A DNA stretch of 64,000 bases. Source: an uncultured Eubacterium sp. GTDB lineage: Bacteria > Bacillota > Clostridia > Lachnospirales > Lachnospiraceae. The notes under the pieces were generated by a model, which saw only the letters and a program-made list of their open reading frames with translations, had not been told where the DNA came from and did no database searches. The position numbers and the translations under genes were made by a program. Shown in pieces: positions 58,397 through 64,000 of the stretch (positions within the stretch are counted from its first letter, which is position 1; every line of letters starts with the position of its first letter). The stretch lies in NCBI GenBank assembly GCA_910589665.1, contig CAJUTR010000010.1:1-64000 (forward strand), written 5' to 3'.

Positions 58397-60802
58397 ATGA
58401 AAAGAATTTTGAGTTTGTTTTTAGTTTTTTCGATGATGATGTTGTGTGTAAAGGAGTGCGTTTGTGTAACAAATGCCAAGGAGTCTCAATCAAAGAATCA
58501 ATTATTAAATTATATAGTTTCGGTAAAAAGTGAGAAGAAATTTAAACAAATAAAAGGAAAACTGGAAAAGAGGGGTAAGATTGTAAACAGACATACATTA
58601 TCAGATGATAAGTTATTGAATTGCAATCAAAGCCTTACGGCGGAGATGACTGAGGTTGAAGCGAAAGAATTAGAAAAAGAAAATATTTTGGTAGAGAAAG
58701 ACGAGCCTGTAACTGCAAGCGAAAATAATGAACTTTTAGTTCCTCCACAAAGCTTTTTTAATTCTTTAGGAACTGAAAAAAATGAATTTTCTGAAGGTGA
58801 AAAAAATATTAATTGTCAGTCTGTGAAAGCAAATTTTTTGGAAAAGAACGGCAAGGAATATACTGAAAACCCAGAGAAGTTCAAGCCTTGTAAAAACATA
58901 AAAAATAAGAAAAAGAAGAATGAAGTAGTGCCGTGGAATATTAAATGTGTGGCGGGAGTTCCGCATGATAACAAGTATAAGGGAAAAGGTGTAAAGGTGG
59001 CAGTTATTGATTCGGGAATTGATACTCATGATGAGTTAAATACAAAGGGATGGGTTGATTTTTCTGATCATATTAATGGATATAAGCCAATTGATAATAG
59101 TGGGCATGGAACACAAACAGCAGGTGTCATAGCTGCACGAATCAACGGAATAGGCATGGAGGGAATTGCATCAAAGGCAGAGGTTTATTCAGTAAAAATT
59201 TTAGATTCAGAAAATAAGGCAACAATAAGTGCTGTGATTAAATCTATTGAATGGTGTATTCAAAATAATATAGACATTATAAATATGAGTTTTGGAACAA
59301 ACGTGTATTCACAAATTTTACATGAGGAAATAAAGAAGGCGGAGAGTCAAGGTATTATAATGATTGCAGCTGCGGGTAACAATGTAAATGAAATTCAGTA
59401 TCCTGCTCATTATCCAGAAGTGATTTCTGTTGGAAGTATTGATGATAAAATGAAAAGTTCCCAATTTTCGAATAATCAAAATGTTGATTTAGTAGCTCCT
59501 GGTGAGAATGTACAGACATTAGGTTATATGGGTTCTTTTTCTATGACAGAAGGTACAAGCATTGCGACAGCGCATGTAACAGGTGTTGCAGCCGCTGTTA
59601 AGAGCGCAAACAGAAATTTGTCAAATTCAGAAATTGGGGAAGTGTTAAAGGAATCCGCTGTTTCTTTATCAGATGGAACTAAGTTAGTGAATTACGAAAA
59701 TGCAATTGATTTGATTAGTTCTGAAAAAGGGTTAAAACGTCAAAAAGAATCATATGTCAAAAATATTAAAAATATTATTGAGGAAACAATTTTTGACGAG
59801 GAATCTTTCGTAGAGGGTTCATGGAATTCTAATACTTGGCAGGGGATTGATGGGACAGGACATTTTACAATTATAAATAAAATTCCATTGTCATATTTTG
59901 GGAATGGAAATGAAAGCGAAACGGAAAAAACATATCATCGGTGGATTGCGGCTAGGGCGTCTTATTTAACGGATACTCTAGAATGGCTTAGTGGTTCTCA
60001 TGTATTGGGAAAAGCTAATCGAAATGATGCTGGTGAGATTGTAATGGACGGTCAGGAATTTAAACCGCCATATCATGCAAGTTCAGCGTATTCTATTAAT
60101 GAAGTTGTGAGTTCTCACCTACAATTTTTATACGAACTAGCTAGAAGAAGGATTGTGTTAGGAAGTAATTTGGATCTGGTTGCAACAAATTATTCTGGAG
60201 ATACATATTATAAAGTTAGTATTCCTAGAAAAATGAAAAGGAGAATCATCGTTGACTTGCGAGCAGTACATGAACATCTGTCAGTGTATTTTCAAAATAA
60301 TCCGATCAATATGAATACAGCGACAAATCGGGGTTATATGGTATTAGGAGTATTTTTACATTTAGTAGCTGACATACAAGCACATCGTGCTCAAGTAAAA
60401 CATGATATGCTTTTTGCCCAATCGGATGGTATGGTGTATTATGGATATGATAACTTTGTAGCTAGTGCAGCAGAAAGTCGTATTAATGGAGATCATATAA
60501 AAGGAATGCCTAATAATTTTGATACATATTGGGAATTGCATAATCTTTTGAAACAGGGCCCGATTCCGATGATTCGGCTGCAGTCTAGACTTAAGGATTC
60601 ATTTACAATAAATTATAATGGGAATCAATATAATTGTACAAAAGCGAGTGCATATGAAGATAATCCGTATTTTTATAGTGATCGTTTTGATACAGCTTGC
60701 TGGTATTCCTGGGCTTATATAGACAGAATGAGAGGAGATACTGGTCATTATAGCACACAGACTGGATATTATTACGCAGATGGGAGGGTTCCGCTATGTT
60801 AA
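58397..60802 (+). CDS. secreted subtilisin-like (S8) protease with helical HxxxDxxxH C-terminal domain
   Basis: The ATG at 58397 follows AGGAGAGG. A signal peptide (MKRILSLFLVFSMMML) precedes an inhibitor-I9-like propeptide at about residues 38-110 and the S8 domain. The catalytic triad is Asp205 (VIDSGID), His237 (GHGTQT) and Ser388 (GTSIATAH). From about residue 480 a second, mostly helical domain of 320 residues carries His655-x3-Asp659-x3-His663 (HLVADIQAHR). This is reminiscent of zinc-dependent phospholipase C/S1-P1 nuclease-type helices, though the match is loose. The gene is much more AT-rich than the rest of the window. It overlaps the next gene by 7 bases. Confidence 0.85.
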   Translation: MKRILSLFLVFSMMMLCVKECVCVTNAKESQSKNQLLNYIVSVKSEKKFKQIKGKLEKRGKIVNRHTLSDDKLLNCNQSLTAEMTEVEAKELEKENILVEKDEPVTASENNELLVPPQSFFNSLGTEKNEFSEGEKNINCQSVKANFLEKNGKEYTENPEKFKPCKNIKNKKKKNEVVPWNIKCVAGVPHDNKYKGKGVKVAVIDSGIDTHDELNTKGWVDFSDHINGYKPIDNSGHGTQTAGVIAARINGIGMEGIASKAEVYSVKILDSENKATISAVIKSIEWCIQNNIDIINMSFGTNVYSQILHEEIKKAESQGIIMIAAAGNNVNEIQYPAHYPEVISVGSIDDKMKSSQFSNNQNVDLVAPGENVQTLGYMGSFSMTEGTSIATAHVTGVAAAVKSANRNLSNSEIGEVLKESAVSLSDGTKLVNYENAIDLISSEKGLKRQKESYVKNIKNIIEETIFDEESFVEGSWNSNTWQGIDGTGHFTIINKIPLSYFGNGNESETEKTYHRWIAARASYLTDTLEWLSGSHVLGKANRNDAGEIVMDGQEFKPPYHASSAYSINEVVSSHLQFLYELARRRIVLGSNLDLVATNYSGDTYYKVSIPRKMKRRIIVDLRAVHEHLSVYFQNNPINMNTATNRGYMVLGVFLHLVADIQAHRAQVKHDMLFAQSDGMVYYGYDNFVASAAESRINGDHIKGMPNNFDTYWELHNLLKQGPIPMIRLQSRLKDSFTINYNGNQYNCTKASAYEDNPYFYSDRFDTACWYSWAYIDRMRGDTGHYSTQTGYYYADGRVPLC

Positions 60803-61944
60803 TAGAAAAGAAAATTGCTTTATGCCGTAAGATCGTATCGTTGTTGTTATGTATGGCATTGTTTGTTCCGGGCATGGTGTGCCGTGCCCAGGAACGTCAC
60901 TATCATACATCAGGTATCTATACCTATTACATTTTAGATGAACAGAAAAAGGAAATTTCCATCTGTGCCATTGATTCCACGGAAAAAAAGATTATCGTTC
61001 CGTCCGAACTGGACGGGTACCAGGTGTGTGCGCTGGGGTATGAAAGTTATCCATATGATAATTATGAGGATTTTCAGGAAATGGGAGGGAAGATGAAGGA
61101 ACACATGGAGGAAATGGTAATCCCTACTTCGGTCAGAATGGTGTGGGCGTTTGCTTTTAAAGATTGCAAAAGACTTTCCAAAGTGTCTTTGCCGGAGGGA
61201 ATCACACTTGGTTATGCTAGTTTTAGCGGTTGTGATAACTGGAAAGATATTGTTTTGCCATACAATACGACTTGTGAGGAGAGTGCACTTCCTTCTAATC
61301 ATACGGATACACTGCAGATCAGTAATTCCATTATGGGAGAGAATATATTTTTCGGTGTCATTCAGAAGATGATCTTATCCGTGAAGAAAGATACGGTATT
61401 TACTCTGGCTGTGCCCTGGGTGTCGGTTACGGTAAAACAACTGATTTCGCCAAAGGATGTGACGAAGCTGATGTTCAATTTTAGTGACGGGGAGAGCCGG
61501 GTGGAGAAGCTGTATGTAAATGGGAAGCAGACAAAAATAGAGGCGAATGCAGAAGTCCGTATGGGGTATGTCGCAGAAGGCCATGTTACCTTTGGGGAAA
61601 TTTATACGGTCGAAGGTGCTGAGGCAATCCGGTTTGCAAAGAAGAATAAGATCAAATATCATGTGAAGAATACGGCGGAGGTAAAAAAGGTCATGCGCAA
61701 AAAGAAGGCGGATACCTTTCTGCATACTTGGAAAAAGGCGAAGACGACGATTCTCTCGTATCGATATGATAAGGAGGGGAAAGCGTGGAAAAAAAGTACG
61801 AAAAAGGTTCCGACCGTTTATGAACTTTATGGTAGAAAGGGGAAGAAAGGAAAATATCAACGGATTGGTATGACAAAAGGGAGAAAGGTGAGGACAAAAT
61901 ACAAATATGTAAAGGTTAGGAGTTTCAATACGTGGGATGTGTAA
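60796..61944 (+). CDS. secreted leucine-rich-repeat-like protein, coupled to the protease
   Basis: The ATG at 60796 overlaps the protease stop (ATGTTAA). A signal peptide precedes VCRAQERHYH. Residues 45-135 have LRR_5/BspA-like strands (IVPSELDGYQVCALGYESYP, MVIPTSVRMVWAFAFKDCKRLSKVSLPEG). Then comes an uncharacterised domain, and a basic C-terminal part rich in Lys with KKADTFLHTWKKAKTT and WKKSTKKV repeats. The latter resembles Lys-rich wall-associated repeats of Lachnospiraceae surface proteins. It is probably a surface protein co-produced with the subtilase, possibly its substrate or partner. Confidence 0.65.
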   Translation: MLIEKKIALCRKIVSLLLCMALFVPGMVCRAQERHYHTSGIYTYYILDEQKKEISICAIDSTEKKIIVPSELDGYQVCALGYESYPYDNYEDFQEMGGKMKEHMEEMVIPTSVRMVWAFAFKDCKRLSKVSLPEGITLGYASFSGCDNWKDIVLPYNTTCEESALPSNHTDTLQISNSIMGENIFFGVIQKMILSVKKDTVFTLAVPWVSVTVKQLISPKDVTKLMFNFSDGESRVEKLYVNGKQTKIEANAEVRMGYVAEGHVTFGEIYTVEGAEAIRFAKKNKIKYHVKNTAEVKKVMRKKKADTFLHTWKKAKTTILSYRYDKEGKAWKKSTKKVPTVYELYGRKGKKGKYQRIGMTKGRKVRTKYKYVKVRSFNTWDV

Positions 61945-61957
61945 AAGAAACAAAAGG

Positions 61958-62076
61958 AAATAATCCGTCCGCCCAAAGAGTGGATCATCCCAGCAAATCC
62001 TAAATTTTGTGATGTAGAACACGCTTTTGATGAAACGGGCGAGGTGAATTGGAAACAGTTTTGTGAGAGGATATAA
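61958..62076 (+). pseudogene. fragment of an EVE-domain-like protein
   Basis: An open stretch reads PPKEWIIPANPKFCDVEHAF then DETGEVNWKQ before a stop at 62074-62076. It has no start codon or ribosome binding site. EVE-type proteins begin with a W-I-I-P-[AC]-N-x-K-x-[FY]-D-V pattern, so this is probably the first 40 residues of such a gene, with the rest lost. Assignment is from memory. Confidence 0.45.
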
Positions 62077-62116
62077 ATGTAAGATGTAAGCGGGAAATAC
62101 ATCTTACATTTTTTTG
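62077..62116 (+). terminator. strong Rho-independent terminator
   Basis: ATGTAAGATGTA and TACATCTTACAT form a 12-bp perfect stem around a 9-base loop, followed by a seven-T run. It probably ends the protease operon. Confidence 0.9.
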
Positions 62117-62181
62117 CAATATTTCGGACCTGCATATAAAGTATCTAAACTTAAAAGAGTATAGACGATCGTCTTTCTGGC

Positions 62182-62195
62182 GGGGGGGGGGGGGG
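62182..62195. repeat. 14-G homopolymer tract
   Basis: Fourteen consecutive G lie eight bases downstream of the palindrome AGACGATCGTCT (62162-62173). No gene covers it convincingly on either strand. Such a tract is rare in this background, and no gene is visible between the terminator at 62116 and azlC at 62350. Confidence 0.95.
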
Positions 62196-62349
62196 ACATT
62201 TTTGTTTCAGGTGCGGCGAGTGTATAAATCGTTTTATGCTTGGGGCATGGAAATACGGATCCTGCTGGATTGCACTTGCTTCTATTAGGCATTATGTGAT
62301 AAAATAAGTTTTGTTATAGGCAAAGTAACGCTCAGATACATAAACCAGA

Positions 62350-63072
62350 ATGGATGGAAAACAAATGAAACAATACACAAGGGGAATTCGGGACGGGATC
62401 CCGATCGCGCTCGGTTATCTTTCGGTTAGCTTTACGTTTGGCCTGATGGCGGTCGGGGAGGGGCTTGCGTGGTGGGAGGCAACCTTGATGTCAATGACAA
62501 ATCTCACGTCGGCAGGGCAATTTGCAGCGCTGCCCCTTATGGCAGCTGGAGGGGCATGGTTTGAGATGTTTTTGACGCAATTTGTTATTAATCTTCGCTA
62601 TGCGCTCATGTCACTTTCCCTGTCGCAGAAAGTAGATGGGACGATGAATACGGTATACCGTCTGATCCTGGGATTTGCAAATACAGATGAAATCTTTGCG
62701 GTCGCGATGAGTAATCCTCATGCGGTCGGGCGCTCGTATTTGTTTGGACTTGCTACGATGCCGTTTTTGGGCTGGAGCATGGGGACGCTGATCGGTGCGC
62801 TGATGGGTCGGATTTTGCCGGACGCTGTCGTCTCGGCGCTGGGGATCGCTATTTATGGTATGTTCCTGGCCATCATCCTGCCGGCGGCAAGGGAGAAAAA
62901 ACCGGTTCGCGCCGTCGTAGCGATCGCGGTCGCGATCAGTTGTCTGTTTTATTATGTGCCAGGACTACAGAAGGTCAGCAGCGGATTCGTGATCATACTT
63001 GCGTCTGTCGCAGCTTCGGCAGCAGGGACATGGTTGTTTCCGATAAAGGAGGTGGAGAGCGGTGATCAGTGA
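62350..63072 (+). CDS. azlC: AzlC-family branched-chain amino acid exporter subunit
   Basis: The 240-residue membrane protein has the AzlC pattern IRDGIPIALGYLSVSFTFGLMA, EATLMSMTNLTSAGQFAALPLM and LRYALMSLSLSQK. With AzlD it exports branched-chain amino acids or analogues such as azaleucine. ATG at 62350 (MDGKQMKQYTRGIRDG) is used; the Met at residue 6 is a reasonable alternative. The end overlaps azlD by 11 bases. Confidence 0.88.
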   Translation: MDGKQMKQYTRGIRDGIPIALGYLSVSFTFGLMAVGEGLAWWEATLMSMTNLTSAGQFAALPLMAAGGAWFEMFLTQFVINLRYALMSLSLSQKVDGTMNTVYRLILGFANTDEIFAVAMSNPHAVGRSYLFGLATMPFLGWSMGTLIGALMGRILPDAVVSALGIAIYGMFLAIILPAAREKKPVRAVVAIAVAISCLFYYVPGLQKVSSGFVIILASVAASAAGTWLFPIKEVESGDQ

Positions 63073-63382
63073 GAAAACCTTTTTTATCTATTTGGCGATC
63101 ATGGCGCTTACGACGTATGCGATACGAGTACTGCCGCTCGTTTTGTGCAGGGGGAAGATTAAAAATGTGTTCCTGAAATCTTTTTTGACGTACATTCCCT
63201 ATGCGGTGCTTGGGGCGATGACCTTTCCAGCAATCATCTATTCCACGCAGGGCGTTTTTTCCGCACTTGTGGGTACGGCGGCAGCTGTTTTGCTGGCATA
63301 CCAGGGAAAGAGCCTGCTTACGGTGGCGACGGCAGCATGTATCGCCGTTTATGTGGCAGAGTGGATCCTGCGGGTGATCTGA
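63062..63382 (+). CDS. azlD: AzlD-family branched-chain amino acid exporter subunit
   Basis: A GTG start at 63062 follows AGGAGGTGG. The 106-residue protein has three to four membrane segments and the AzlD pattern ALTTYAIRVLPLVL, LKSFLTYIPYAVLGAMTFPAI and AVLLAYQGKSLL. It pairs with AzlC and is coupled to it by the 11-base overlap. The length is normal. Confidence 0.88.
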   Translation: MISEKTFFIYLAIMALTTYAIRVLPLVLCRGKIKNVFLKSFLTYIPYAVLGAMTFPAIIYSTQGVFSALVGTAAAVLLAYQGKSLLTVATAACIAVYVAEWILRVI

Positions 63383-63502
63383 CAGAAGGAGGGACGGGTA
63401 TGAGAAAATATATGATGTCTGCATAGCACTGGCTATGGCAGAGAAAAAATTGTTATAGTCAATGCGATTCCTAAAGAATAAAACAATGTTTAGGAGGCAG
63501 AC

Positions 63503-63784
63503 ATGGGCTATAAAAAAGCAGAAGAAATCCTGCCGGGTGAACTGATCGACAGGATCCAGCAGTATGTGGATGGGGAAACGATCTATATTCCACGAAAGTC
63601 CGCGCACCGGCGGGCATGGGGAGAGAGAACGCAGACGAGGCAGGAACTTTCCAGACGGAACCGGCAGATTTATGAGGAGTATCTCAGGGGTGAAGGAGTT
63701 TTGGAACTGGCGAGTAAGTATTACCTGTCGGAGAAGAGCATACAGCGTATTATCCGGATCATGAGGGGTGTATACAGCAAGTGA
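63503..63784 (+). CDS. CD3324-family small DNA-binding-like protein
   Basis: The ATG at 63503 follows AGGAGGC. The 93-residue protein begins MGYKKAEEILPGELIDRIQQ and has YVDGETIYIPRK, ERRN-like SRRNRQIYEEYLRGEGVLEL and a helix-turn-helix-like end (ASKYYLSEKSIQRIIRIM). This matches the Clostridia CD3324 family, whose role is unknown, with a likely helix-turn-helix. The gene is complete and sits alone. Confidence 0.85.
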   Translation: MGYKKAEEILPGELIDRIQQYVDGETIYIPRKSAHRRAWGERTQTRQELSRRNRQIYEEYLRGEGVLELASKYYLSEKSIQRIIRIMRGVYSK

Positions 63785-63830
63785 TCGACGAGTCGGAAGA
63801 AGCGACTTTGAGCGTGGCAAAAAAAAGCAG

Positions 63831-63859
63831 TTGACAATTGGAGAACAAAAATTTATAAT
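63831..63859 (+). promoter_or_regulatory. consensus sigma-A promoter
   Basis: TTGACA at 63831-63836 and TATAAT at 63854-63859 match the consensus exactly and are 17 bases apart. Transcription should begin near 63866, at the base of the leader that follows. Confidence 0.9.
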
Positions 63860-63865
63860 AATCCA

Positions 63866-64000
63866 TAACACGTAGAAGAGACGAGTAGAATGTGATAACA
63901 TGACAGAGAATGGTGACGGAACGCGTGAACCGCAAACGGCGGCGATACCGAAGGGAGCGGCGTACCGCGTCAGGCTGGAAGCACCAGCATGGGAAGCATT
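63866..64000 (+). promoter_or_regulatory. probable T-box leader, cut off by the window end
   Basis: After the consensus promoter come GAAGAGACGAGTAGAA, ACAGAGAA, TGGTGACGGAAC and later GCTGGAAGC. These resemble the AGTA, AGAGA, GGTG and GCTGAAAG-type marks of T-box riboswitches, which read uncharged tRNA and control aminoacyl-tRNA synthetase or amino acid genes. The antiterminator and downstream gene lie outside the window. The specifier codon could not be placed. Confidence 0.6.

Noticed and set aside
62104..62292. Minus-strand frame with a poly-Pro stretch over the 14-G tract
   Set aside because: It reads through a terminator stem and has no start signals; the proline run merely translates the G tract.

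Overview
The window looks like chromosome of an anaerobic gut-type Clostridia, most likely a Lachnospiraceae member. This rests on the set of families (TSCPD, DUF1292, CD3324-type, QueT, TmcAL, GHKL/LytTR systems), strong AGGAGG ribosome binding sites, and an F-type ATPase whose c subunit carries Na+-type ligands. I could not search databases, so family names come from motifs and recalled family features. No rRNA, tRNA or CRISPR array was recognised.

Layout. 1-3140: a decayed LytTR/GHKL two-component pair followed by a secreted Pro/Thr-repeat protein. 3179-6718: a graveyard of accessory genes (broken AlbA_2, ParM-like and PIN genes, an NlpC/P60 fragment) with an apparently intact hicAB toxin-antitoxin pair, closed by a near-perfect inverted repeat. 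6695-13076: a sugar isomerase-like protein, a GAF/HD-GYP protein, and a FecR + CHASE2 adenylate cyclase pair. 13112-20794: a sulfur-activation cluster (CysD, CysN, CysC, which make APS and PAPS) joined to two arylsulfotransferase-family proteins and no sulfate-reduction genes; this is the best candidate for an undescribed system, a cytoplasmic sulfation module. 20832-23467: Ig-like surface protein, TmcAL and a small membrane protein. 23468-27884: a small secreted peptide with an ABC exporter carrying an M1-peptidase-like domain, with both frameshifts in homopolymers.

28365-45239 is mostly housekeeping: pyrimidine-nucleoside phosphorylase, PutP, an SLC13-like permease, PlsC, a VanY-type carboxypeptidase, QueT behind a candidate preQ1 riboswitch, a polyprenyl glycosylphosphotransferase, an HtrA protease, ClpX, and the ywlC - LMW-phosphatase-like - rpiB - proC run. 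The phosphatase-like protein has lost its catalytic residues. An exact 83-bp tandem duplication carrying copies of the proC 3' end creates two tiny coupled reading frames that lead into the ATP synthase operon (45420-52947).

53055-55722 holds a chemoreceptor with almost no extracellular domain, a flagellin-like protein without normal termini, and a DUF6886-like protein with an internal deletion. 56173-61944 is AT-rich and probably acquired: an intact LytTR/GHKL system, a direct-repeat operator with a good promoter, a secreted subtilase with an unusual C-terminal helical domain, and a secreted LRR-like protein. 62077-64000 has a terminator, a 14-G tract, azlCD, a CD3324-type protein and a consensus promoter feeding a probable T-box leader that runs off the end.
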